From Malus domestica (lineage: Eukaryota > Streptophyta > Magnoliopsida > Rosales > Rosaceae), in contig NC_091676.1 of NCBI RefSeq assembly GCF_042453785.1, positions 2,487,501 to 2,551,500 of the forward strand: 64,000 nt of DNA, written 5' to 3'. Both the position numbers and the translations under genes were made by a program. Below the pieces are notes generated by a model that did not search any database, was not told the DNA's origin, and saw nothing but the letters and a program-made list of their open reading frames with translations. Below are positions 53,620-64,000 of the stretch, piece after piece; within the stretch, counting starts at the first letter, position 1, and each line of letters opens with the position of its first letter.

Positions 53620-55290
53620 TGAGAAATCGCGGCTTTTTGCCGAGGGCTGATTGCTGGCCGTGGACGTCGAGGACAGGCAAGCATAATTTGATCAAAACTA
53701 ATCACGATTAATAGTAAATTACTTAGGTTTATCCGAAATGAAATGATTAACAACATGCTTAGGCGTCATTTTAGCTTCATAACGTACAAATGAATATATC
53801 TAGGCTTGAACTTGCGATTTTTTTTTTACCTTTTACACACTCCTTTCAATTTCAACCGTAACATCAAATAAATTGAAGAAAATTAAATGATAGAAATTAA
53901 CAAAGGTAAAGAAAATAGATGCAATTTGTAAAATATTGGCTAACAAATTTCTATTAATTAAAAAACTTATTAAAGTAAACTTTTTTTAAAATTTTGCTTG
54001 AACCTTATAACTCGAGCAATTAAAAACATCAATATTTGACTCAGTGTTCTCTTAAATTAAAAAAAATAAAAATTGCAACTTAAGTAATTAAAAATATTTA
54101 TTACTGGGCTCGAGATCACGTATTCAAATCCCACATCTCTTGGAGCTTTGTTGCAGGCAAATGGGATTCGATTCAAAATTCCAAAAGGGAATGTCTTTAT
54201 AAAGAGAAGCTCTTTTGGTGCTTAACATTCCATGCACCAACTACAAAACTGGTGATTCTCTCTCCGTGTTCTTTACTTGTTCTACGGGCAAGCCTTTTCC
54301 ACTTTTTTATCTTTTCAAAAAATTTCACCGTTAAAGGAAACAGAGTAGGTGGCACCACACCATTTGTGGAGGAGTTTTAACTTTTAAGATAATCAAGATT
54401 AACTTAATTATATTAGAAGATAAGCTAGTATAGCAAGATTAGTTATTCCAATAATTTAATCCAACCAGGGCGTGCCAAAGTCAAAGCTCTTAAGGATTAA
54501 GCTTTTTAGTCAAAATGATCCATGAGATTTGACAACTCCTTACTTTGATCTCACATATTTGAATATCAATAGAAGTAGTGCCTAAGTTTGTCCATCATCA
54601 ATCATTTTGGTCATTCCATGAAAAATCTCCATTAAATAAGGCTAAAATGACAAAAATACCTTCAATTTTTGCCAAATCATTTGGCCAATTGTTTATTAAA
54701 TTGAGGGTATTTTTGTCATTTTGGTCCTTACTTAATATAATTTTTCATGAAATGATCAAAATGATTGATGATGGTCAAACTAAGGGACCACTTCTATTGA
54801 TTTCAAATCTCAGGGACCAAAGTGATGAGTTATGCATATGTCAATGACCATTTTGGCTAAAAAGTCTGAGGATTATTTGGTGAAGTATGATGATAGAGTC
54901 TACAGAAAACCAAAAATACACACATTCATCTTGAGGCATACCTAAAATCTACCTCAAATAGTCAGGTACTCGGTATCGTAGAGTCTACGGATTACTTCCC
55001 AGATACCGTATTATTCTCTATGTTCCGTATTTTTACTTACGTGACGGTATCTAAATCTTTACTTTAGCCTTTAGTCACACCTTGATCTGGAAAAAATGAA
55101 AAGTTAGATCAAAGGAAGAAATGTTAGGCCAACTGCAGATTTAGACTTCTTCATAAATTCATCATTAGCAAACTAAACTCTGTATATGGTACTAAAAACT
55201 AATAACCTGTCTACGCAAGGTGTCTTAAACCGGTATCTACATAAGCATAAGCAGTACGTGGAGTACCTAAACAAAGCCCGCCATGTACAA
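53620..55290. other. Intergenic DNA between the two LPP genes
   Basis: No gene. A long foldback at 54501-54865 is listed separately; the rest is AT-rich. Confidence 0.5.
54501..54865. mobile_element. Long foldback element
   Basis: The left half (GCTTTTTAGTCAAAATGATC, CATTTTGGTCATTCCATGAA, AAAATGACAAAAATACCTTC) is the near-perfect inverse of the right half (GAGGGTATTTTTGTCATTTT, TTTCATGAAATGATCAAAAT, ACCATTTTGGCTAAAAAGTC). AGGATTA flanks both ends (54493-54499, 54869-54875). A foldback MITE is most likely. Confidence 0.75.
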
Positions 55291-55292
55291 CA

Positions 55293-57559
55293 CTACTTTT
55301 CGCCCGATTCCATTTCATGCAAACTAATGCTTGTGTATCGGTTGTGAGACATTGCTGCAAGTGCATCGCCAATTTGTATGTGTTGTTCGTTCACATTCTG
55401 AGCCCCGATCACCTGCACACTCAGTGCATTGTTCATAGGATTGACACCCGGATTTGAATGGCTACGTGTTTCCTCCAATGCAGAGAAATACGCATAAGGA
55501 CCCCATCCTGAATTCATCAAGAAATAGTTAGCGAACTGAAACGCAAAAACAACAAACATACAGAACAAACGTAATCTAGCCACAGGTATTTTGTGGAAGT
55601 ATACAGGAAAAATAAGGAACAGATGAAGAAGATGCGACCTTGATCGGTATAAGGGGAAGGGAAGAATTGCCGGTAACAAAATGAAGCCACAACAAGTCCT
55701 GCAAAATATGAACCGCGTATAAAGCTCTCACATTCTTACATTAGAGCGTTAACTAAAGAAAAGAGATGGGGAATGGGAATGAACATGACCTAAGAGGCCT
55801 CCAGCAAACACATCTTGCCAATGGTGCCAATAGTCATCTACTCTTGAAATGCCAACGAGAGATGCAGCAAGTAGAGGAAGCAAGACAATACATAGTTTCG
55901 CCACGTGCCCTTGGCGATCAAATGCTTTAATCTTCCCGCACAAGTACAACGAGAGAAATCCCAAACCTGCAAAGGACCCTGTAGAACAATGGCAAGCTGT
56001 ATCAGTTGTATGGACATACATGCTGAAATTCGAGAAAGTAAACGGGTCTGGTAGACTTAAACTGCGTATAACAGCAGGAAGCATTTCTTACATGAAGCGT
56101 GACCGCTTGGAAAACTCTTATGTCCTTCCTTTATGTCACCGCTCTTACCATGGCACATTACACCCCCAAAAGTATCATAAACCTACACAAAGCAAAAAGA
56201 TATATAAGTATCAGATTTTACACGATACAGAGCAAATTTCCATATCACATTACAACAAACTTTCCATCAGGATATTAATGGAAGCATACATCTTTTCCAT
56301 CAGGAAAGCAACGCCAAAAGAAGTCTGGTCGAGGCCGGCCAACCGCATTTTTAATCGCATCCGTGATAACACCAGTAATCAGCACGGCGAACAAGAGGCC
56401 TGCTCTTGCAGATAGATATATAACCAAATTAATCCACAGAACAAAATAAACAAATAAAAGGTTCCGAGTTTGATAAAACTAATCAAACAGCAAAAGAAAT
56501 ATATTACCTAGAATGCTGTGGTGCAGATCATAGACATCTTTCCGACGCATATAGAAAAAGAGGAAAATCGCAATAGGCAACAAAACCGAGTACATCTAAA
56601 GACATCGACAGAAGAATCAATCCCGTTAACCTTAGTACTGCTATCAAATCCATACAATCCAACCAAATGAACATTGATAAAAAATGGAATTGGACTAAAA
56701 GAAGAAGCGAAAAACGTACAGGGACAGCCCACAGAGGCACCGTGCTCTCTTTCATGGGATATCTAAGGTCTTCCATCATATCCTTCCCCACGAAACGGTG
56801 GAACGGATGAATGATGAACAAAATGAGATCTATCACTCCAAGGAGCACCAGTATAAGCCAATCGTGCATGTGCTTCTTTGCAAGTGCAGCTCCATGGGAT
56901 TTAATCGTGTACCTTCCCAGTTCCGTCTCCGAAGTTCTTCCCTGCTCGAACAAATACACTAAATCACTTCCCAACAGAAATACATTGGCCAAGATAATAT
57001 TTGATTTCATTTGAAATTTTATTAAAAGATGTCTCCAAATCTATATCAACGAACGGACAAAAAGAACCCAAAAGTTTACCGCTTTATGTGTCACAGTTTG
57101 AAGCTACTACAAATTAATCTTCCAAAACACAAAAAACTTGATACCAATTTAACCTGAGACATTGAACTTCAATCATTCTTAAACAATAAATCATACTTTA
57201 ATAAAGTAAAAATCTGCTAAAAGAGGCATGTGACTGATAACAGCGTAAATTCGAAAGAGAAATGTTAAGGGTTCTCTCTCAAAAGTGGAACTCTCAGACT
57301 CTCTGTCGCCTCACATTTTAATGTCAATTACCGTCCCAACATTATAAAAAGTTGTGCCAAAAACATGATATGACAGAGAGTCTATAGAGATTCCAACTTT
57401 TTGACAGAGTCCTCTTAGCATTTCTCAATTCGAAATGGAAGTTACAGTCACTATTCCAATTTCCAATACGATAAACAGTACATTCAAAAGCTAGATTAAT
57501 TTACCAACCTGAAAGATACCCCGGAAATTAAAAAGCGATCCCAGATTCCTCCACGCCAT
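55293..57559 (-). CDS. LPP1: Lipid phosphate phosphatase, LPP1-like
   Basis: Eight coding exons, complement(55293..55507, 55639..55698, 55790..55978, 56092..56182, 56290..56399, 56508..56595, 56720..56941, 57509..57559), give 341 residues with GT-AG introns in frame. An extra first exon ([17 protein letters not shown]) precedes the common start, so its N-terminus is longer than that of the neighbour. Catalytic motifs are [18 protein letters not shown] and [12 protein letters not shown]. The C-terminus (GDALAAMS .. HEMESG) recalls Arabidopsis LPP1 (At2g01180), a stress-induced phosphatase for phosphatidic acid and diacylglycerol pyrophosphate; LPP3 is the alternative. Exon sizes 88, 110, 189 and 60 equal those of the LPP2-like gene, showing common descent. 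Confidence 0.92.
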
Positions 57560-59187
57560 AACCTACAGAACCCAGAAATCCACAGGTAAAGTTGTCAAAG
57601 TGAACAAACACAACAGAAAGAGGAGGATATAAAAACTCACAAACAGCAAAGAAACAAAGAAAAAGCAGACGAGTGGTGAATTGAATTCAAAGCAAGGACG
57701 CTTCAGCAACTTGGTCTGCCTCCAATACCTTAATAAAAGAAGACTTCAAATATTTTTCCAGGAAAACGCGAGCACTTCCCAGGAAAATTTGAGTACGGAA
57801 AATTTCTTCTTCTGGCGGCGGACGGTTAAGATTTCTCGGAACACCAACGTTAACAATAATGTAGGATATAGTAGAAGAAGGGTTGCTGTGAACTCTGGAA
57901 AAAGAAAATTGTGTGAATATTAAGGAGGCTGATGAGATAACGACCGTTTTAAATTTTTTGGCAGTTTTCTGTTTGGAGGGGTCAAGACTTTGAAGCGATC
58001 TCGCAGAAGCCGTCCGATTTGTTGACCTTTACCGTCGTACAAGGATCATCCGTTTGCTGACGTATGCGGCCGTGCGGCACGTTGGAATATTATTGTTTTG
58101 AATTCTACGAGCCTACGGCGTCGTTTTATCGTGGATGACAGCTCTGCTTGTAACATGGGGCTTTGATGAAGGATGGATAACCGGCGCAGTGGGTGGTTGG
58201 TACGGACGGTTACCTTCAGTTGGCGGGGCTTTTGTTCCATTCACCTCACAACTATACATAAGGGACTTGTCGTTTTATGATTGTTTTTGTTTTTGTTGAG
58301 CTTGTGGTTCGCACTTTATGTTGAGTAATGAGTTTCTTAACTTCAACATTTGCCGACACCTTTGAATTTAGTGTTGTGTTGGCAAGTTGGAAACGTTACG
58401 GAAGCGATGTTTGAACTCATACATTGTTAGATCGAAATATTAATATAGAATTTTTCTTATAAATCTTGAATGGTTTATAAGTAATGGGTGTTTTTAGTAT
58501 TGTTTTGGCTACTTTAAAAATGTTACGGTAGCTATGTTTTAAACAGTATATTATTAGCTATGTTTTAAATCCTGAATGGTAAACAACCAAATAGCCCATA
58601 AATCGTGGATGGAATGTGATTCATGAGTTGGGGTTGGATTAGCAAAAATGAGGAAATTGGCCACTTTGCAACCATGATTAAGAAACATTAACCAATCATT
58701 AAGGTAAAGAAACTGAAAGATGATTAGCACTACTCACCACCATTGACAACGACCCCCACCAGCTCCTTGTGGAATATTATCCTTTAATATGAATCTAACT
58801 TTGAATTAATTACGAATTAGTTGGGCTATTCTTACCAATTTTATACCACATTTGGACAAGCCACGTTATTTAATTTCAATTTCAATTTTTCTTGTTAATT
58901 CAAACACTTAAATAAGGTAAATTGCAAACTTCAAGTCTCTCTCTTGGGTTAATAACTTAATTGGGTATGAACCCCAATCCGATAGACATTTGATTTTAAC
59001 TCCTAATTCTCATGAAAGCTAATAGGCATTATTTAATGAAATAATTAGATGAAATCCTTCTTTTAAACCAATGTTTGGGCCCAAAAATATTGTTTTGGGC
59101 CGAGTTTAGATCTTTCTCGGCCCAGTGTTGGATAAGCTAGAGTTTAGAATCCTTCTTGGCCCAGAAGTCGTGTGCAAGTGTCATTGG
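57560..59187. other. Intergenic DNA and flank of LTR element
   Basis: 57560-57900 probably holds the LPP1-like leader and promoter. No other gene is supported. From about 59073 (TGTTTGGGCCCAAAAATATT .. CTCGGCCCAG) the sequence resembles the start of the LTR next to it and may be part of an older related element. Confidence 0.45.
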
Positions 59188-59192
59188 GAGAT
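59188..59192. repeat. Target-site duplication, left (GAGAT)
   Basis: GAGAT recurs at 63908-63912 directly after the 3' LTR. Confidence 0.9.
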
Positions 59193-60778
59193 TGTTTGGA
59201 CCCAAATTTACATCATCGGCCCGTGTAATCGAGACCGTAGAGTAAACATAGTTCTCAGCCGTCGGATGGAAAAGTGAAAATATTTTTGTTAAAAGATAAT
59301 ATTATGGTTTTTATCATGATTATCTTTTAATTTGAATTATCTTGACATATTCTTAAACGGGATGGATATGATGCAAATTATATCCTCAAGTAAGAGTGTT
59401 TGGGCTCAAATTAACATGTTGGGCCGAGTGTAGAACCATTCTCGGCCCGGAAGGCCTTGCGACAAGAAGACCATGGATCGTTCAGCTTATGGGCTTCCAA
59501 ACCTAGGCCGGTTAGGTCAAAATGCAATGACTAGTCGAGTCCTAACGCGATAAGTAGTCTCGGCAAGGGTAATAACCCGGAAGTGAATCCGGCTCAATAG
59601 AGGACTAGGCTCACAATCCTAGTAAACATAGGACTGGTCGAGTGGGTGTTTGATCCGGAGAAGAAGACCTAGTTCGAGTAGGGTTTTGACTCGACTTCAA
59701 AGGTATCTAGTGCTATAAATAGAGGAGGCTGTGCATCATTCAGGAGGACCTCCAACACACACAAAACTGCCCTGCGCAAACTTTCTCAACACCTTGAGAT
59801 TTTTTTATTTTCTTTTTTCGCCGACACATCTTCCGTTGGCATCAACAGCACTGTGAAGGCAACCGGTGATATCTTAAGTCGGCATAGATAGCTCTGTCAC
59901 CGTAGAATCAGCCGATCTCGCAGCATCTTCCGTTGGCATCAACAGCACTACGGCGAGGACGACTGGTTACCTATCCAAGTCTCGGTCGAGAAGGATTTCC
60001 GAATCCTCATTGGTCGAGGTCATCTCATCAGCCTTCTCGGCGAAGTGGGGTGTTACCAGGTTACTGTATTCGGCACATTGACAGCCGAATTTGAGATTGA
60101 ACTTCGCAAATTAGCAGCTTTGTCTTCAGGCTCTAGAACCCAAGAGGCCGAGAATTGTTCCTTCCTCGGCCGCAATCTCACCACAAAAATCAATACAAAA
60201 TTGCCCTGCGCAAACTCTCACAACTTGAGATCTTTTTCTTTTCCTTTTTCGCTGACACATCTTCCGTTGGCATCAACAGCACTGTGGAAGCAACCGGTGA
60301 TATCTTAAGTCGGCATAGATAGCTCTGTCACCGTAGAGTCGGTCGGTCTCGCAGTATCTTCCGTTGGCATCAACAGCACTGCGGCGAGAACGGTCGATTG
60401 CCTATCCAAGTCTCGGTCGAGAAGGGTTTTCGAATCCTTGTTGGTCGAGGTCATCTCATTAGCCTTCTCGGCGAGGTGAGGTGTTACAGTTATTACATTC
60501 GGCACATTGTAAGCCGAATTCGGTTCGTGAACTTTGTAAGAAATAGCAGCCTTGTCTTCAGGCTCGAGAACCCAAGAGGCCGAGACGCGTTCCTTTCTCG
60601 GCCGCAATCGCAAGACGCAGAAGTCAGTAGCGCGACCCAACGCAGCATCATCAAATTTACTCCTCGGCCGAGCCTCGGCCGACGAGTTGGCACGCCCCGC
60701 AATCACCGAAGGACGTAGTTAGCTTAGAATATATTCGGCCTGCGCGCCGCGTAGGCTTGGTAGATTTTAGGGTCAACA
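59193..60778 (+). repeat. 5' LTR of LARD-like element
   Basis: 1,586 bp, with a TATA-like GCTATAAATAGAGG near 59713. About 59760-60193 and 60194-60620 are a diverged tandem duplication of some 430 bp. CATCTTCCGTTGGCATCAAC occurs four times. Confidence 0.93.
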
Positions 60779-60824
60779 TTTTGGCACGCCCAGTGGGACC
60801 CAGTGCTAAAACTACGAAGTTCAT

Positions 60825-61700
60825 ATGATATATCAAGATGTCAATCCGGCTCCATTTAGCCGATTGTACGAGCTCCTAGAGGAATTGAGAAAACACAATG
60901 AGGAATGTAAAAGATCTTTGGAAGTGGAAAAAGTTCTTCGTGGCCATGGAGAGATGCAAAAGTCATTCGCTTGCATGTTGAGAATAAAAGCTCATGTTAC
61001 CCTGCAAAGGCAATGGGTAAATGAAGACAGGGCTCGATTTAATGCCTGGCTAGATGAAGAAAATTTTCCTTACGTTTCTGATTACAGATCAATTCCATTT
61101 GAAAAATGGTTAGGCTCAAAGGCCGGGGGGCAATTTTTCGCTCCGGCCGTAATCAGACATCGGCCTAAGAAAATTGTTAATTTGGCCGAAGAACAAAGGC
61201 CACTTATTTTTTCGGTCGAGGCTGAAGATATGGTCGGCCACGAAGAAAAACTTAGGCCACCTATTTTTTCGGTCGAGACTGGAAGTGTGGTAGGCCTAGA
61301 AGAAAAAGTTAAAGTTTCTGAGCCACAAATCGACTCAGAAAATGATTCGTCAGAGGAGTGCTCCAATGACGAACGAGGCCGAGATATTGGCCTCGCCCAA
61401 GAATCTACGCCAATTGATATGATTATTGGCGATAAAGTCGATATGGAGAAATCCTATTCGGCTAAGTTGTTTGAATTAAACGCCGAAATTATGCCTGGGG
61501 GGCATAATACTTGTTCCACACATTCGGCGGCCGAAAATGCAAAATATTTCACCAAGTCAGAAATATTGGGAGATGATCTTTTATTCGGTTTTGGAAAATG
61601 TCAAAGTGAAAATTTTGATGTAAAAAGATCTTGGCTTGGAATAAAGCATCGTTGGCCTCCTCCTGACTACGTTTCGGCCACTTTTCTTTTCGTTTGCTAA
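60825..61700 (+). CDS. Unrecognised 291-residue ORF carried by the LARD-like element
   Basis: It starts MIYQDVNPAPFSRLYELLEE, 47 bp after the LTR. The N-terminal third is charged and helical (LLEELRKHNEECKRSLEVEK, VTLQRQWVNEDRARFNAWLD). The middle has a repeated unit (EEQRPLIFSVEAEDMVGHEE / EKLRPPIFSVETGSVVGLEE), followed by an acidic Ser-rich stretch. No CCHC knuckle, protease, reverse transcriptase or integrase motif is visible. It could be a highly diverged gag-like protein or a captured host fragment. Position and an open frame in a young element suggest it is, or recently was, expressed. Confidence 0.6.
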   Translation: MIYQDVNPAPFSRLYELLEELRKHNEECKRSLEVEKVLRGHGEMQKSFACMLRIKAHVTLQRQWVNEDRARFNAWLDEENFPYVSDYRSIPFEKWLGSKAGGQFFAPAVIRHRPKKIVNLAEEQRPLIFSVEAEDMVGHEEKLRPPIFSVETGSVVGLEEKVKVSEPQIDSENDSSEECSNDERGRDIGLAQESTPIDMIIGDKVDMEKSYSAKLFELNAEIMPGGHNTCSTHSAAENAKYFTKSEILGDDLLFGFGKCQSENFDVKRSWLGIKHRWPPPDYVSATFLFVC

Positions 61701-61979
61701 AAATATAATTATATATAATAAATTATTTTCTTAACCATTCGGCCCTTGACCGATACTTAAGAAAATAAGAGGGGCAACAAGTGGTGTGCTCGGCAAAATT
61801 TTGGTCATTTTGTTTTTAGCCGAGCTCGACAAACAAGCCGACCCGAGAAGAGTTATTTTCGCTGCTATCAATAGTACCATGCCTATGGTTAAAGTGTGGG
61901 GACAAGTTTCAAAACCATTTAATCAGGAAGATGTTAGGGTCAAAGTTTGGCCGAATAAGTCATGGTTGCTGTTTTGAGG

Positions 61980-61980
<1 letters not shown>

Positions 61981-62021
<41 letters not shown>
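61981..62021. repeat. AT microsatellite inside the LARD-like element
   Basis: About 41 bp of uninterrupted TA repeats between the ORF and the 3' LTR. Confidence 0.9.
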
Positions 62022-62028
<7 letters not shown>

Positions 62029-62321
62029 GTCATGATTGCTGACAATGGGTTTGATATGCATATATATGTAGGCAGGCCGAGCTGCCAAGAAAAGACTCTT
62101 CTCGACCTCGGCCAAATTTATCCTCGACCCCAATTCCAATTCTTCTCGACCCTGGTTCATAACTGTTTATCTTCGGCCATGAGTTGTTCTTTGGTCGAAA
62201 GGAGCCGTGAGTAAACAGCAGCAAGGGATGACGGTCAAAAGTACATCTGATTAGGCTGGAGATACTTAATTTCCTTAATCATTCGGCTTACGAGCCGAAG
62301 TTCAAGGAAACTGGGGGGCAA

Positions 62322-63907
62322 TGTTTGGACCCAAATTTACATCATCGGCCCGTGTAATCGAGACCGTAGAGTAAACATAGTTCTCAGCCGTCGGATGGAA
62401 AAGTGAAAATATTTTTGTTAAAAGATAATATTATGGTTTTTATCATGATTATCTTTTAATTTGAATTATCTTGACATATTCTTAAACGGGATGGATATGA
62501 TGCAAATTATATCCTCAAGTAAGAGTGTTTGGGCTCAAATTAACATGTTGGGCCGAGTGTAGAACCATTCTCGGCCCGGAAGGCCTTGCGACAAGAAGAC
62601 CATGGATCGTTCAGCTTATGGGCTTCCAAACCTAGGCCGGTTAGGTCAAAATGCAATGACTAGTCGAGTCCTAACGCGATAAGTAGTCTCGGCAAGGGTA
62701 ATAACCCGGAAGTGAATCCGGCTCAATAGAGGACTAGGCTCACAATCCTAGTAAACATAGGACTGGTCGAGTGGGTGTTTGATCCAGAGAAGAAGACCTA
62801 GTTCGAGTAGGGTTTTGACTCGACTTCAAAGGTATCTAGTGCTATAAATAGAGGAGGCTGTGCATCATTCAGGAGGACCTCCAACACACACAAAACTGCC
62901 CTGCGCAAACTTTCTCAACACCTTGAGATTTTTTTATTTTCTTTTTTCGCCGACACATCTTCCGTTGGCATCAACAGCACTGTGAAGGCAACCGGTGATA
63001 TCTTAAGTCGGCATAGATAGCTCTGTCACCGTAGAATCAGCCGATCTCGCAGCATCTTCCGTTGGCATCAACAGCACTACGGCGAGGACGACTGGTTACC
63101 TATCCAAGTCTCGGTCGAGAAGGATTTCCGAATCCTCATTGGTCGAGGTCATCTCATCAGCCTTCTCGGCGAAGTGGGGTGTTACCAGGTTACTGTATTC
63201 GGCACATTGACAGCCGAATTTGAGATTGAACTTCGCAAATTAGCAGCTTTGTCTTCAGGCTCTAGAACCCAAGAGGCCGAGAATTGTTCCTTCCTCGGCC
63301 GCAATCTCACCACAAAAATCAATACAAAATTGCCCTGCGCAAACTCTCACAACTTGAGATCTTTTTCTTTTCCTTTTTCGCTGACACATCTTCCGTTGGC
63401 ATCAACAGCACTGTGGAAGCAACCGGTGATATCTTAAGTCGGCATAGATAGCTCTGTCACCGTAGAGTCGGTCGGTCTCGCAGTATCTTCCGTTGGCATC
63501 AACAGCACTGCGGCGAGAACGGTCGATTGCCTATCCAAGTCTCGGTCGAGAAGGGTTTTCGAATCCTTGTTGGTCGAGGTCATCTCATTAGCCTTCTCGG
63601 CGAGGTGAGGTGTTACAGTTATTACATTCGGCACATTGTAAGCCGAATTCGGTTCGTGAACTTTGTAAGAAATAGCAGCCTTGTCTTCAGGCTCGAGAAC
63701 CCAAGAGGCCGAGACGCGTTCCTTTCTCGGCCGCAATCGCAAGACGCAGAAGTCAGTAGCGCGACCCAACGCAGCATCATCAAATTTACTCCTCGGCCGA
63801 GCCTCGGCCGACGAGTTGGCACGCCCCGCAATCACCGAAGGACGTAGTTAGCTTAGAATATATTCGGCCTGCGCGCCGCGTAGGCTTGGTAGATTTTAGG
63901 GTCAACA
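62322..63907 (+). repeat. 3' LTR of LARD-like element
   Basis: 1,586 bp, offset exactly 3,129 bp from the 5' LTR along its whole length, so no length change separates the two. Confidence 0.93.
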
Positions 63908-64000
63908 GAGATATTCAGCCCATGGACCACGCGGTCGAAGATATTCAGCTCATGGGCTGCACGGTCGAAGTTGGCCATATCCTATCGAAAATTAGGAATG
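63908..64000. other. Right flank of LARD-like element
   Basis: ATTCAGCCCATGGACCACGC and ATTCAGCTCATGGGCTGCAC form a short direct doublet with GGTCGAAG. The host sequence appears to be an older repeat that runs out of the window. Confidence 0.5.

Larger units (their letters stand above)
59193..63907 (+). mobile_element. Young non-autonomous LTR retrotransposon (LARD-like)
   Basis: A 4,715-bp element with 1,586-bp LTRs (59193-60778 and 62322-63907), TG..CA ends, GAGAT target duplication, a primer-site-like TTTTGGCACGCCCAGTGGGA after the 5' LTR and a purine-rich AAACTGGGGGG before the 3' LTR. The 1.54-kb interior encodes no protease, integrase or reverse transcriptase, only a 291-codon ORF and an AT microsatellite (61981-62021). 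The LTRs differ at one place that I can see, so the insertion is probably only tens of thousands of years old. It must use enzymes of another element. Gypsy-type relatives are likely but unproven. Confidence 0.93.

Noticed and set aside
58046-58240. 64-codon basic ORF
   Set aside because: No homologue recognised, no gene context.
60305-60706. 133-codon antisense ORF in the LARD LTR, repeated at 63434
   Set aside because: Duplicated only as part of the LTRs and lies over tandem repeats; no domain.
1-64000. CRISPR arrays, operons, tRNA and rRNA genes
   Set aside because: Nothing of the kind is visible; the DNA is plant nuclear and the only tRNA-like sequence is the Au SINE near 22.3 kb.

Overview
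This is eukaryotic, plant nuclear DNA. It is AT-rich, its genes are split by many short GT-AG introns, and it carries plant transcription-factor families, a copia element with an initiator-tRNA-type primer site, an Au-type SINE and many MITEs. The genes and repeat mix suggest a woody eudicot, probably a Rosaceae species of the apple/pear type; that lineage is inference. Exon coordinates below were worked out by hand from splice motifs, reading-frame continuity and remembered homologues. No alignment was run.

Layout. 1-12.2 kb holds no protein gene I can support. It contains MITEs, a larger non-autonomous DNA transposon and, at 5.2-5.9, 8.8-9.6, 10.5 and 12.25-12.45 kb, related stem-loops that look like a miR482/2118-type microRNA cluster on the minus strand, each full unit with its own TATA box. 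12.9-14.8 kb (-) encodes a tandem CCCH zinc-finger protein. 16.26-21.53 kb is a whole-looking Ty1/copia element with LTRs identical by eye. 22.8-25.4 kb (-) is a two-B-box factor like Arabidopsis BBX27. 27.1-28.5 kb (-) is a Rad60/NIP45-type SUMO-like protein. 30.6-33.8 kb (+) is an APRR6-like pseudo-response regulator with a 102-bp coding minisatellite. 34.1-36.9 kb (-) is a BAT1 amino-acid transporter, with a second copy of its first two exons at 38.5-40.2 kb. 41.7-47.5 kb (-) is a tandem triplet of small, very basic, unrecognised proteins. 49.3-50.6 kb is a TRIM-like mini LTR element. 50.8-53.4 kb and 55.3-57.6 kb (-) are two diverged lipid phosphate phosphatases, LPP2-like and LPP1-like. 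59.19-63.91 kb is a young non-autonomous LTR element with 1,586-bp LTRs and an unrecognised 291-codon ORF.

The gene content matches two small Arabidopsis neighbourhoods as I remember them: At1g68185/68190/68200/68210 (SUMO-like, BBX27, CCCH, APRR6) and At2g01170/01180 (BAT1, LPP1). The genes do not form one pathway. They are regulators of development, light response and RNA, followed by membrane transport and lipid-signalling enzymes. The most novel material is the duplicated microRNA-like cluster, the duplicated BAT1 5' exons, the basic-protein triplet and the ORF-bearing non-autonomous LTR element.
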